The translations under genes were made by a program, and so were the position numbers. DNA of 64,000 nucleotides, from the NCBI RefSeq assembly GCF_030209755.1, contig NZ_JARVRH010000004.1, forward strand, positions 248,001 to 312,000, in the 5' to 3' direction. A model generated the notes under the pieces. That model made no database searches and was not told the origin of the DNA. It saw only the letters and a program-made list of their open reading frames with translations. Shown here one piece after another: positions 18,617 through 27,096 of this stretch; position 1 is the stretch's first letter, and each line of letters starts with the position of its first letter. Source of the stretch: Arthrobacter sp. efr-133-TYG-118. Its GTDB lineage: Bacteria > Actinomycetota > Actinomycetes > Actinomycetales > Micrococcaceae.

Positions 18617-20053
18617 ATGTTCGACCTCGTTGCTTATCTCCCCATTCTTGTCACCGTATTGGGGGTAGTTGTCGCCGTTGCTGTCATTAGGCTTCTCATC
18701 AAATTGATGTGGAAGGTGGCTGAACCAAACGAGGCACTCATCATTTCCGGCCTGACCCGCGGAAGTGTGGACACCAGGGACGGAATGGATTTCAAAATCG
18801 TCACCGGCAAGGGTGCCTTGGTTGTCCCCGGGCTCCAAACCGTGAGGACTTTGTCCCTGACCCTGAATGAAACAGAGCTTCAGGTCAACTGTGTGACCTC
18901 GCAAGGTATCCAGGTGATTGTGGAGGGCGTGGTTATTTACAAAATCGGTGACGCCGCGCCTTTCATCGCGAACGCCGCGAGGAGGTTTCTCGGCCAGCAG
19001 CCCAAAATGGAAAGCCAGGTCTACAACGTTTTTGAAGGGCATTTGCGCTCGATCATTGGCAGCATGACCATGGAAGAGATCATCCGCGAGCGGGACAAAC
19101 TCGCTTCCCTGGTCCGCAGCGCGAGCGGCATAGAAATGGAAAAGCTTGGCCTGGTGGTTGATTCCCTCCAAATCAAGGACCTCCAGGACCCCACGGGCTA
19201 CATCCAAAACCTGGCCAAACCGCACATTGCGCAGGTCAAAATGGAGGCCCGCATCGCCGAGGCCACCAGAAACCGCGAGGCCGCGGAGAAGGAAGCCGAG
19301 GCAGCCGCCCAGATCGCGGACGCCCAGAGCCTTTCGGCGATCAAGCAATCAGCGGCCCAAGCCAATGCCGAGACCGCAAGGGCCAACGCCGCACAGGCAG
19401 GTCCGTTGGCCGACGCCACGGCACGCCAGCAAGTGGTGGTCCAGGAAACCGAGGTGGCCAAGCTGGAGGCGGACCGCGAGGAGCAGAAGCTCCAGACGTC
19501 CATCCGAAAGCCTGCCGACGCAAAGGCGTACGCCCAGCGGACCGAGGCGGAAGCCCAAAAAGCTGCCGACATCAGCGCGTCCGAGGCGCGGGCGCGGCGA
19601 ACGGAACTCGAGGCCCAGGCGAACGCCCGCAAGGTGGAGGTCGAAGCGCAGGCCAACGCCACGGCGGCGGCCGCCATTGCGGGAGCTACGAAGATCACCG
19701 GTGAAGCCGAAGCGGCAGCCACCAGGGCCCGCGGCGACGCTGCGGCCTCCGCCATCAAGGCCAAGTCCTTGGCGGAGGCGGACGGCATCAAAGCCCGCGC
19801 CGAGGCGCTCGGAACCAACCAAGAGGCCGTTATCTCCCAGCAGCTTGCCGAGAACATGCCTGCTATCGTGGCAGCCGCGGCTGAACCCTTTGCCCACGTG
19901 GGGCAACTGACGGTCCTCAACGGTGGCGAGGGCCTCAACAGCATGGTGGGTGGGATCTTGTCCCAGGTGGGCAACTACCTGCCATCGATTACAGCTGCGC
20001 TCAAGAACGGCAAGGAACCGGCCAAGCGGCCCACCAAAGCCCCTGACGCATAG
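18617..20053 (+). CDS. Flotillin-like SPFH protein
   Basis: A 478-aa membrane-associated scaffold protein. One N-terminal helix (residues ~6-30) is followed by an SPFH/band-7 domain (NEALIISGL, GKGALVVPGLQTVRTLSL, SIIGSMTMEEIIRERDKL) and then a long Ala/Glu-rich coiled coil with repeated EAEAQA/AEA heptads (~residues 210-420), ending VGGILSQVGNYLP as in flotillins. GAAAGGA precedes the ATG at 18617. Flotillins organise membrane microdomains; the next gene encodes the usual NfeD-type partner. Confidence 0.9.
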   Translation: MFDLVAYLPILVTVLGVVVAVAVIRLLIKLMWKVAEPNEALIISGLTRGSVDTRDGMDFKIVTGKGALVVPGLQTVRTLSLTLNETELQVNCVTSQGIQVIVEGVVIYKIGDAAPFIANAARRFLGQQPKMESQVYNVFEGHLRSIIGSMTMEEIIRERDKLASLVRSASGIEMEKLGLVVDSLQIKDLQDPTGYIQNLAKPHIAQVKMEARIAEATRNREAAEKEAEAAAQIADAQSLSAIKQSAAQANAETARANAAQAGPLADATARQQVVVQETEVAKLEADREEQKLQTSIRKPADAKAYAQRTEAEAQKAADISASEARARRTELEAQANARKVEVEAQANATAAAAIAGATKITGEAEAAATRARGDAAASAIKAKSLAEADGIKARAEALGTNQEAVISQQLAENMPAIVAAAAEPFAHVGQLTVLNGGEGLNSMVGGILSQVGNYLPSITAALKNGKEPAKRPTKAPDA

Positions 20054-20061
20054 GGAAACCG

Positions 20062-20304
20062 ATGCACAAAGAGGTTGATAAGAGCCTGACGGGCAAAATC
20101 GGCAGGGTTACGGGTCGCATCGGGCCGGGCACTGTGGGGGAAGTGATGCTGCCGTTCCACGGCGGCACAAGCGCCTTCCACGCGCATCCATTCGATAAGA
20201 GCAGTGTTTTCAACGTGGGTGACGAAGTGCTGGTCATCTATTACGAGCCGCCTGGGACGGTATTCGTTGACGAGCTGCCGGACGTTCTGAAGGCTGCCAA
20301 GTAG
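20062..20304 (+). CDS. NfeD-like C-terminal (OB-fold) protein
   Basis: An 80-aa soluble protein reading GKIGRVTGRIGPGTVGEVMLP and VFNVGDEVLVIYYEPPGTVFV, the beta-rich pattern of the NfeD C-terminal OB domain. It starts 9 bases after the flotillin stop with GGGAAACC before the ATG. NfeD/flotillin gene pairs are well known (for example yuaF-floT in Bacillus). Unlike full NfeD proteins it lacks membrane helices. Confidence 0.7.
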   Translation: MHKEVDKSLTGKIGRVTGRIGPGTVGEVMLPFHGGTSAFHAHPFDKSSVFNVGDEVLVIYYEPPGTVFVDELPDVLKAAK

Positions 20305-20320
20305 AGCGGCCCGACAAAAA

Positions 20321-20350
20321 GCTGAGGACGGCCGGTTAGCCGCCCTCAGC
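20321..20350 (-). terminator. Hairpin terminator of the deacetylase gene
   Basis: GCTGAGGACGGC and GCCGCCCTCAGC form a 12-bp stem (one mismatch) preceded on the plus strand by A5, which reads as T5 after the stem on the minus strand. Lies between convergent genes. Confidence 0.75.
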
Positions 20351-20372
20351 CCGGTAGTCACTGATGGATTGC

Positions 20373-22265
20373 TCAGCCCAGCGGCGGGGCTCCCACACTG
20401 TCGTACATGGCGTAGTCGTCCGTGGTGACAGATCCGTTGCTGAACAAGCTCAACCCGAAACTGATGGCAGTGGCCCCGGCGGGAAGTGCCGGCGTCGTGA
20501 AGCTTGCCTGGGTATAGGTGCTGGCCGTACTCAGCCACGGTCCGGAGGTCCAATACACCCAGTTGTTTGAGGCGTCACGGTAGTACAAGGCAAACTGTGT
20601 GACGGCTGTGGAGGTGTACCAAACACGCACCGAGTAGGTGTGTCCTGCCACGCCCGCAGGTGGGCAGGTACTGGTGTCCATTGTGGGAAGCAGTTTCGCG
20701 TCACCGCTGGAGTATCCCGTGATGGTGAGTTTCTCCGCTTTGGTACCAGTGTGTGCGGTAGCAACCGTGCTGAACGTGGCGGTGTTGGTGCCGTATCCAC
20801 CGGCCTGCCAGCACTGCGGGAACGCACCCGTACCGGCCGTTTCAAGGCCGGGGTTTTGTACCAGGTTGCCGCCGGCTGGTGGTGGCGGCGGAGGCGGTGG
20901 CGGCGTGCCGACGTCGAACATCTCGTAGTCATCCGTGGTCAGCGTGCCGTTACTGAACAGGTTCAACCCGAAGCTGATGCCGCTCGCGCCTGTAGGCAGT
21001 GGCGGCGTTGTCCACGTGGCCTTTTGAAAGGTCGTGGCCGGTGAGAACCAAGGGCTTGATGTCCAGTACTTCCAGGAGCCCACACCGATCCGGTAGTAGA
21101 GCTCGAACTGGGTGCTTGTGGTCGATTTATACCAGGCACCTATTGAATAGGAGTTCCCGGGTGTGGCAGTGGGCGAGCACCCGCCTAGGTCAAGGGTGGG
21201 CAGTAACTTCGCGTCGCCGTCGACATAGTTGGTGACCACGAGCTGTTCAGCGACTTTTCCTGTGTGTCCCGGTTTGACGGTGGAGAAGGCTGCCGTGTTG
21301 GTGCCATAGCCTGCTGCGGCCCAGCACTGCGGAGCCCCGTTGACCAAGGTTTCAAGGCTTGGGTTCTTGACCAGGTTGCCGGTACCCTCCGGTGGCGCCG
21401 GCGGTCCCGAGACAAGCGGCTTGACGGTTCCGCCGATCACTTGGGCCACTGTCTTAACCGTGGTGGTTGCGGGCCGGGACTTGAGCCACGTGGCGAACTG
21501 GTTGAAAAGGGTCGGGGTAATGTTCAGCGGATCCGTGCTGGTGGCTGAAATGTGGTGGAAGGTGAGTTGGACCCACCCACCCGCGGGCTCCGCCTGGGTG
21601 ACAGACTTTTGCAGGTCTGCCAGGGTCCAGGTCTTGTCCACTTCGTCCGGCGCAGCTGTGTTGTACGGGTTGGCAGGAGGGATGGTCTCCGCGAGCGGGC
21701 AGCCCGCGCAGCTGAAGCGCGTCTTGATGTCACCAAGATTGCGGGCACTGTTGAACCCGCAGTTCTTGACTATGGTTTCGAGGGATGCGTTCTCGGCAGC
21801 GAATGGATACGCGAAGTCGGTGATCGTGAATCCAAGGTTGCTCAGGTTCACCCTGTCGTTGCAAATCTGGCGAGTTGCCTCATCCGCCGTCACGGTGGTC
21901 AGATCCGGGTGGGTAACGGTGTGGCCGGCAATCTCATTGCCGTTCGCCACAAGGCCCTGCATGTCGCTTGTCGTCATGTAATTCGGATTGTTAATGAATC
22001 CGGACGGCGTGAAGAAAGTACCCACGAGGCCCAGGCTCTGCATGGTCTGCGCGGCATTGAGTTGGTCGGCATTTGCGTCGTCAAAAGTCAGGGTCACGAC
22101 GGTGGGATTGGCAGCTTGGGCCGCAGGTGCGGTGATGCCGGCCGTGACACCGGTGAAAGCAAATACCACCACAACGGTGGAGAACCACGTAAACCATTTA
22201 CCGGGGATCGTCCCTTTGAACGTCCGGTGCCGGTCAACCTGGTCAGTACGGTTGATGAGATTCAT
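20373..22265 (-). CDS. Secreted polysaccharide deacetylase with two C-terminal beta-sandwich modules
   Basis: A 630-aa exported enzyme removing acyl groups from a polysaccharide (chitin, peptidoglycan or an exopolysaccharide; unknown). Order: signal region with APAAQAA cleavage site (~residues 1-50); NodB domain with TFDDANAD, GHTVTHPDL, FAYPFAAEN and LTFHHIS; then two homologous ~150-residue modules, each beginning GNLV-NP-LET and ending SFGL-LFSNG-TTDDYEM/AMYD, resembling CBM4/9-like carbohydrate-binding folds. A run of nine prolines separates the modules. An upstream GTG at 22328 would add 21 residues; ATG 22265 gives a normal signal peptide. Convergent with the flotillin pair. Confidence 0.85.
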   Translation of the reverse strand: MNLINRTDQVDRHRTFKGTIPGKWFTWFSTVVVVFAFTGVTAGITAPAAQAANPTVVTLTFDDANADQLNAAQTMQSLGLVGTFFTPSGFINNPNYMTTSDMQGLVANGNEIAGHTVTHPDLTTVTADEATRQICNDRVNLSNLGFTITDFAYPFAAENASLETIVKNCGFNSARNLGDIKTRFSCAGCPLAETIPPANPYNTAAPDEVDKTWTLADLQKSVTQAEPAGGWVQLTFHHISATSTDPLNITPTLFNQFATWLKSRPATTTVKTVAQVIGGTVKPLVSGPPAPPEGTGNLVKNPSLETLVNGAPQCWAAAGYGTNTAAFSTVKPGHTGKVAEQLVVTNYVDGDAKLLPTLDLGGCSPTATPGNSYSIGAWYKSTTSTQFELYYRIGVGSWKYWTSSPWFSPATTFQKATWTTPPLPTGASGISFGLNLFSNGTLTTDDYEMFDVGTPPPPPPPPPAGGNLVQNPGLETAGTGAFPQCWQAGGYGTNTATFSTVATAHTGTKAEKLTITGYSSGDAKLLPTMDTSTCPPAGVAGHTYSVRVWYTSTAVTQFALYYRDASNNWVYWTSGPWLSTASTYTQASFTTPALPAGATAISFGLSLFSNGSVTTDDYAMYDSVGAPPLG

Positions 22266-22637
22266 AGGGTCTGGCTCGATTCTTGGCAACGGCCTGGCCG
22301 GACATACGGGCGACGCAGGGTGATTCACCCAGCGCTGTTCAGCACCTGGGGGCGCGCCGCCCAGTCAGTGCCCTCTTGCCGAAATACCCCGGTGCCCGGG
22401 ACAAGCCCCAGTCATGGCCACGAGGTTCATCACCGTTGTCACCGTAAGTCGGGCCGGTATTGGGGAATAAGAGTAACTTCTACCCGTCTTTCAGCTCCGT
22501 AATTACCCGGATTGGCGCATTTTCTGTCGCTACGGATCCTCCACTCGCGTAATCAACATCAATTTGTTAACCAAACCTTCCCCCTACCGTCACGCCCATT
22601 CCCCCGCTTCGCCAACCTCCGCGCACACCGTGGAGGG
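22266..22637. promoter_or_regulatory. Divergent intergenic region
   Basis: About 370 bases between the deacetylase and the glycosyltransferase. It is GC-rich up to ~22450 and AT-richer from 22455 to 22590, where promoters for the glycosyltransferase are most likely. No gene, strong hairpin or repeat seen. Confidence 0.3.
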
Positions 22638-23891
22638 GTGAGGATCGCTATCGTTGCCGAATCATTCCTGCCGCTCATGAACGGGGTAACCCACTCCATC
22701 CTGCGGGTGCTGGAGCATCTGCAAGAGCGCGGCGACGAAGTGATGGTGATAGCGCCGTCGACGTCGGACACTGCCGTCTCGGACGTCGTGAACGGCGCTT
22801 TTGTCCACCGCCTCCCCTCCGTGCCCTTGGCCGGATACACAAATGTGCGGGTGGCGTTGGGCGGTGTGAGCCGGGTCAAGAGAATCCTTGCCGACTACGC
22901 ACCGGACGTCGTCCACCTCGCATCTCCATTCGTCCTCGGATGGCGGGCTGTGCAGGCTGCGCACCAGCTCGGCATCCCCACGGTTGCCATCTACCAAACC
23001 GAGGTCCCCAGCTACGCCGCCCGGTATGGCGTCCCCATCCTGGAGAACTGGGCATGGAACCGGGTGGACAACATCCATCTTCGTGCAGACCGGACACTGG
23101 TCCCGTCCACGTTCGCGCTCAACCAGTTGCGCGGCCGCGGGATCTTAAGGGTGGGCATGTGGCGGCGCGGTGTGGATACCGCGCGGTTCTCCCCCACCAA
23201 GCGCTCGACGGCGTGGCGCGCCTCCGTAGCGCCCCGCGGCGAGCGCATCATCGGCTATGTCGGCCGCCTCGCGGTGGAGAAGCAGGTGGAGGACCTTGCC
23301 GTGCTGGCGGACCTGCCGGGAACCAGGCTTGTCATTGTGGGCGACGGTCCGCAACGCGCTGCCCTCGAAGCAGCCCTGCCGAACGCCTTCTTCACCGGGT
23401 TCCTGGGCGGCGACGAATTGGCCCAAGTCGTGGCGGGCCTTGACCTCTTCGTTCATCCTGGCGAGTTCGAAACGTTTTGCCAGACCATCCAGGAGGCGAT
23501 GGCCTCGGGCGTTCCCGTCGTGGCCACCGGCCGCGGCGGTCCCCTCGATCTCGTGGAAAACTCACGCACCGGCTGGCTTTACGAGCCGGGAGACCTCGCG
23601 CAGTTACGCGGCTATGTGCAGGACCTGGTGGGCGACGACGCCAAGCGCCGTGCATTCGGAACGGCGGCACTCGCTTCGGTCCAAGGACGGACCTGGCCGG
23701 TATTGAGTGCCCAACTCGTGGAGCATTACGAGGCAGTGATCGCCGGCGAAGCGCTTGTGGAGCCGGCCACTGCACCCAGCCACCCGCTTCAGGCGGCCGA
23801 GTATCAGGCGGCCGAGTATCAGTCGGCCGAGTATCAGGCGGCCGAGCCCGCCATCATTTCCGTGACTTCCAGCAAAGGACTCCCCGCATGA
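22638..23891 (+). CDS. GT4 glycosyltransferase (MgtA/PimB-like alpha-mannosyltransferase)
   Basis: A ~417-aa cytoplasmic or membrane-peripheral GT-B enzyme. MRIAIVAESFLPLMNGVTHS is the N-terminal acceptor domain of GDP-mannose-dependent transferases; IGYVGRLAVEKQVEDL starts the donor domain and GEFETFCQTIQEAMASGVPVV holds the EX7E-type motif. The start is uncertain: GTG 22638 fits the family, but GGAGGG abuts it too closely for a normal Shine-Dalgarno site, and the frame is open to 22512. The C-terminal tail contains a 15-bp tandem repeat encoding QAAEY units. Its stop overlaps the next gene's ATG. Confidence 0.85.
   Translation: MRIAIVAESFLPLMNGVTHSILRVLEHLQERGDEVMVIAPSTSDTAVSDVVNGAFVHRLPSVPLAGYTNVRVALGGVSRVKRILADYAPDVVHLASPFVLGWRAVQAAHQLGIPTVAIYQTEVPSYAARYGVPILENWAWNRVDNIHLRADRTLVPSTFALNQLRGRGILRVGMWRRGVDTARFSPTKRSTAWRASVAPRGERIIGYVGRLAVEKQVEDLAVLADLPGTRLVIVGDGPQRAALEAALPNAFFTGFLGGDELAQVVAGLDLFVHPGEFETFCQTIQEAMASGVPVVATGRGGPLDLVENSRTGWLYEPGDLAQLRGYVQDLVGDDAKRRAFGTAALASVQGRTWPVLSAQLVEHYEAVIAGEALVEPATAPSHPLQAAEYQAAEYQSAEYQAAEPAIISVTSSKGLPA
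23790..23846 (+). repeat. 15-bp in-frame tandem repeat (QAAEY)
   Basis: CAGGCGGCCGAGTAT occurs at 23790, 23805 and, with one change, 23820; a partial fourth copy starts at 23835. Being a multiple of three, copy changes would only lengthen or shorten the acidic tail of the glycosyltransferase. Confidence 0.9.
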
Positions 23892-25327
23892 AAATCTCTG
23901 TTGTCGGCTGTGGCTATCTTGGCGCGGTACATGCCGCGACGCTCGCGTCGATGGGCCACACCGTGGTGGGCATCGACGTCGACGCCCAGAAGGTGGCCCA
24001 CCTGAACAAGGGCTTCGCTCCCTTCCACGAACCCGGCCTTGATGAACTTCTCCGGGACGGCTTCGCCACCAAGCGGCTCACGTTCTCCACCGATTTCGCC
24101 GATGCCGCCGATGCCCGGACGCACTTCCTCTGCGTGGGCACCCCGCAGTCCAAGACCTCGGATACCGCGGACCTCTCCTACGTGATCGCAGCCACGAAGA
24201 GCCTCCTCCCGCATCTGGCGAGGGGCGCCGCCGTCGTCGGCAAATCCACCGTTCCTGTGGGAACAGTGGACATGCTCCGCGGCGTCCTTGCCCGCAGGCC
24301 GGATGTCCTGCTCGGTTGGAACCCCGAGTTCCTGCGCCAGGGCACGGCCGTGAAAGATTCACTGGTACCGGATCGTTTGGTGTACGGCGTGCCGGGCGGC
24401 AAGGACTCTGCCGCCGGCGCTCCGGTCACGGCTGCGCTCGACGCCGTCTACGAACCTCTGATTTCCGCCGGGATCCCGCGGCTGGTCTGCAACTTCGCGA
24501 CCGCCGAGCTCATCAAGTCCGCCTCCAATGCGTACCTCGCCACGAAGCTCAGCTTCATCAACGCGATAGCCGAGCTTTGCGACGCCTCAGGGGCCGACGT
24601 TACCGAGCTCAGTGAGGCGATGGGCCTGGATCCGCGCATCGGCAACCGCTACCTGCACGCAGGGTTGGGTTTCGGCGGCGGCTGCTTGCCGAAGGACATC
24701 CGTTCGTTCCGTGCGCAGGCGCAAGCGCTGTCCGTGCCTTCCCTTGATGAGTGGATGGGGGTGGTCGATTCCATCAATCTGGGCCAGCGCGCCCGCGCCG
24801 TGGACGTCGCCCGTGAAATGTGCAAGGGGTTCCTGTCCGGCCGCACCGTCACGGTGCTGGGCGCGGCCTTCAAACCGGACACCGACGACATCCGTGACTC
24901 CCCCGCCCTTGACGTCGCACTCCAGCTGGCCGCGGCCGGCGCCCACGTTACCGTGACCGATCCCAAGGCCATCAACAATGCTTGGATGCGCTACCCCCAG
25001 CTCCGTTTCGAAGCGTCCACGACGCGCGCGCTCGAAGGCGCTGAGCTGGTGCTGCTGCTCACCGAATGGGACGAATACCGGGCCCTGTCACCCGCCGCCG
25101 TCGGTTCGCTGGTACGACGCCGGATGGTGCTGGACGCGCGGAACGTCCTGGACGCCGGAGTATGGCGGGCGCAAGGCTGGACGTTTCGGGGGCTCGGAAC
25201 CGGTTCCTATGGTGAGCCTTCGGAGCCGATGTCTGACGTCAAGCCTCCGGTCGTTCCTGTCGAACCACTCAACACGCGGCCGTTCATAGTCGGGTCCCCG
25301 GCCAAGGCACCGTCGACGAGACGGTAG
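23888..25327 (+). CDS. UDP-glucose/UDP-sugar 6-dehydrogenase
   Basis: Oxidises a nucleotide sugar at C6 to its uronic acid with NAD+. The 479-aa protein has a Rossmann start (MKISVVGCGYLGAVHAATLA), GKSTVPVGT, NPEFLRQGTAVKDSLVPDR, the catalytic cysteine in GFGGGCLPKD (~residue 264) and the C-terminal NAD/UDP domain starting VTVLGAAFKPDTDDIRDSP. A Pro-rich ~40-residue tail is extra. The ATG overlaps the glycosyltransferase stop (ATGA), so the two act together, presumably in a uronic-acid-containing glycan or glycolipid. Confidence 0.92.
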   Translation: MKISVVGCGYLGAVHAATLASMGHTVVGIDVDAQKVAHLNKGFAPFHEPGLDELLRDGFATKRLTFSTDFADAADARTHFLCVGTPQSKTSDTADLSYVIAATKSLLPHLARGAAVVGKSTVPVGTVDMLRGVLARRPDVLLGWNPEFLRQGTAVKDSLVPDRLVYGVPGGKDSAAGAPVTAALDAVYEPLISAGIPRLVCNFATAELIKSASNAYLATKLSFINAIAELCDASGADVTELSEAMGLDPRIGNRYLHAGLGFGGGCLPKDIRSFRAQAQALSVPSLDEWMGVVDSINLGQRARAVDVAREMCKGFLSGRTVTVLGAAFKPDTDDIRDSPALDVALQLAAAGAHVTVTDPKAINNAWMRYPQLRFEASTTRALEGAELVLLLTEWDEYRALSPAAVGSLVRRRMVLDARNVLDAGVWRAQGWTFRGLGTGSYGEPSEPMSDVKPPVVPVEPLNTRPFIVGSPAKAPSTRR

Positions 25328-25337
25328 CTTTGGCTAG

Positions 25338-25362
25338 CCGCGGCCGTGATGAGCGGCCGCGG
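25338..25362. terminator. GC-rich hairpin after the UDP-sugar dehydrogenase
   Basis: CCGCGGCCG and CGGCCGCGG form a perfect 9-bp stem with a 7-base loop, 11 bases past the stop codon. No T tract follows, so termination efficiency is uncertain. Confidence 0.6.
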
Positions 25363-25368
25363 GAGGCC

Positions 25369-25501
25369 CTCCGTGTTTTCCCCCGAAATACACGGAGACG
25401 GGCCCGCACGCACACGGAGATCCGCCTTGTTTACACTGAGAAACGGCCCTGGGCACACGGATTTTTCCCTTTTCTACACTTAGACGCCAATTTCACCGAG
25501 A
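25369..25501 (+). repeat. Array A: 21-22-bp-spaced ACACNGAGA units before the bacteriocin gene
   Basis: Units start at 25390 (ACACGGAGA), 25412 (ACACGGAGA), 25433 (ACACTGAGA), 25455 (ACACGGATT) and 25476 (ACACTTAGA), spaced 22, 21, 22 and 21 bases. A weaker TCACCGAGA is at 25493 and an inverted CTCCGTGT at 25369. Spacers are not conserved apart from a loose GCC. The array ends about 110 bases before the precursor ATG. Related arrays are at 32455-32539 and 62450-62616. Confidence 0.75.
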
Positions 25502-25609
25502 GAATCTGAATCGTGGATGGCCTTCCTTTTGAGGAGGGGCACCACTTTTCAAGGCCAGCGATACCGTTGGCCGTTCTACTCGAGAAATGGGGTTGAAGTG
25601 GAATCAACA

Positions 25610-25876
25610 ATGACGAAAAGGACCGGGCTTCAAGCCGCGGCCGCCGCGGCGCTGGCTGTGGTTGGCATCTTCGGCGCGAGCTTGGCTGTTTCATGGATCG
25701 CGGGGTCCCTTGGCATCTCTGCCGCGGCGGCGTCCCAGATCATGCACGCCATCGAGGTCGGAGGCTGGGCTCTCGTTGTCATCGGCACGATCTTCGGGGC
25801 AGGAATCACTGGTGCCTTGATCGCAACGGCTCGAGGCATCCTCTTCCGTATCGGCCGGGCGCAAGCAGTCGCCTAA
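25610..25876 (+). CDS. Circular bacteriocin precursor (AS-48/uberolysin-like)
   Basis: An 88-aa precursor. Residues ~1-32 form a hydrophobic leader (MTKRTGLQ, then Ala-rich). The predicted mature part, SLGISAAAASQIMHAIEVGG plus WALVVIGTIFGAGITG and the tail RGILFRIGRAQAVA, matches the pattern of known circular bacteriocins: LGIS-AAA as in amylocyclicin, GI-AA-A-...-VEAGGW as in AS-48, and a final AQAV as in uberolysin. In that family the leader is removed and the ends are joined, giving a helical membrane-active ring. The leader cleavage site is not known; the mature ring would be roughly 54-60 residues. The C-terminal residue is Ala, not the common Trp. GTG 25598 is an alternative start. The next genes (SpoIIM/DUF95, membrane proteins, ABC ATPase) fit the family's gene clusters. 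Confidence 0.75.
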   Translation: MTKRTGLQAAAAAALAVVGIFGASLAVSWIAGSLGISAAAASQIMHAIEVGGWALVVIGTIFGAGITGALIATARGILFRIGRAQAVA

Positions 25877-25880
25877 ATCG

Positions 25881-26441
25881 ATGCTTGCTAAGACAGCACG
25901 CGTGCTTGGGAGCATCCCTGGATGGTTGCTCCCAAGCACGGGCCTCGCCATGGCGACCATTGCCGTCTTCGGCTACTCGGCCGTGGACTTGTCCTGGATT
26001 CGGGACGCCAGGGATATGGGTGGGAGTCCCCTCTACAGCAAAGACTTCCTCCAGATCCTTGGGCGGAACGTCGGCGCGGCCTTGGTGCTCTATTCCGGGG
26101 TCGCCACCCTTGGGCTGACTACGCTTCTCGGAGCCGGAATCCTGGCACTATATGTCGGAGCGACGGTATCCCTCGGGGTGCATTCCGTCGGCGGCGCCGG
26201 CCTGGTTGCCGACGTGATTTGGTATGTGCCGTTCGAGTTCGTAGGCCTGGTGCTGGCGGCGACCGCCGGATTCCAGCCCGCCGCGGGCCTGGCTCGCAGG
26301 CTGCTGATGAAGAACGAGCCCGCAACTGTGCGGTCGTTCATCGACGACATGGCCCGTTCCCTCGGCACTTTGGCCATTGCCATCGCCCTGATAGTCCTCG
26401 GTGCCGCCATCGAGGCCATCGTGATCCAGCTAAAGAGCTGA
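25881..26441 (+). CDS. SpoIIM/DUF95 membrane protein of the bacteriocin cluster
   Basis: A 186-aa protein with five or so hydrophobic helices and the SpoIIM/DUF95 pattern: FLQILGRNVGAALVLYSGVA, TLGLTTLLGAGILALYVGAT and VPFEFVGLVLAATAGFQPA. Proteins of this family are the hallmark partner of circular bacteriocin precursors (as-48, carnocyclin and uberolysin clusters), where they are needed for maturation/secretion or immunity. It starts 4 bases after the precursor stop, so it is probably co-transcribed. Confidence 0.78.
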   Translation: MLAKTARVLGSIPGWLLPSTGLAMATIAVFGYSAVDLSWIRDARDMGGSPLYSKDFLQILGRNVGAALVLYSGVATLGLTTLLGAGILALYVGATVSLGVHSVGGAGLVADVIWYVPFEFVGLVLAATAGFQPAAGLARRLLMKNEPATVRSFIDDMARSLGTLAIAIALIVLGAAIEAIVIQLKS

Positions 26442-26451
26442 GGAGGAATTC

Positions 26452-27060
26452 ATGACCAGCACGGAAGACGGCCGGGAGTCCGAAACCGTCATCAGCGTCG
26501 CGAAGGTCGGAAAGTTGCGGCCCGAGCCATCAGCAGCCAGGGAATGGGTCTCCACGTCCCGTTCTCTGTGGATCGCGGGCTACATTCTGCTGATGGCTTT
26601 GGTAGCCCTGCGGCTTCCCCTGACGAGGAAGTATCTCAACGCGAACGTTCCGGCGGACGTGCGGTCGGAAATCGGGGACGATCGCCTGATGAATCTCTCC
26701 ATGACCGTCGGCACCGTTTTGTTCTTCCTTGTCTACGCGGTAATCATCGCTTTGTACTTTTCCCTCGCGGCGTTCCTGGACAAACGCGTGATCCCGGGAA
26801 AATCGGTACTCGCCGGTCGCTTAAACATCGGGGCCTTCTTTGTGATCGCCATTCTCGCCACGATCCCGGTGAATCTATTCAGCGTGGTTTTCGGCGTCAT
26901 CCAACCGCGGGAGGTCCCCGGATATTGGGCCTATTTTCCCTCGATGGCCCTTCTTTCCCTGGCGATCTTCTTCCGACATTGGCGCGGGTTTTCCACAGGC
27001 AGAAAGATCCTCGTTGTGCTTTCAGCCATAGCTTTGTCAACAATAGTCGCTATCGGCTGA
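26452..27060 (+). CDS. Polytopic membrane protein of the bacteriocin cluster
   Basis: A 202-aa protein with a ~35-residue polar N-terminus and five predicted helices (about 41-57, 84-110, 127-148, 160-175, 185-201). No family recognised. GAGGAGGAA lies just before the ATG, and it starts 10 bases after the SpoIIM gene. Known circular bacteriocin clusters contain several membrane proteins of this size with roles in maturation or immunity; which one applies here cannot be told from sequence. Confidence 0.7.
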   Translation: MTSTEDGRESETVISVAKVGKLRPEPSAAREWVSTSRSLWIAGYILLMALVALRLPLTRKYLNANVPADVRSEIGDDRLMNLSMTVGTVLFFLVYAVIIALYFSLAAFLDKRVIPGKSVLAGRLNIGAFFVIAILATIPVNLFSVVFGVIQPREVPGYWAYFPSMALLSLAIFFRHWRGFSTGRKILVVLSAIALSTIVAIG

Positions 27061-27096
27061 CCTTCCTCAACCACCACCCACGGACAGAAATTCTCA

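Noticed and set aside
25369..25501. CRISPR array
   Set aside because: Units are only ~9 bases, spacers ~12 bases, units are degenerate and no cas genes are present.
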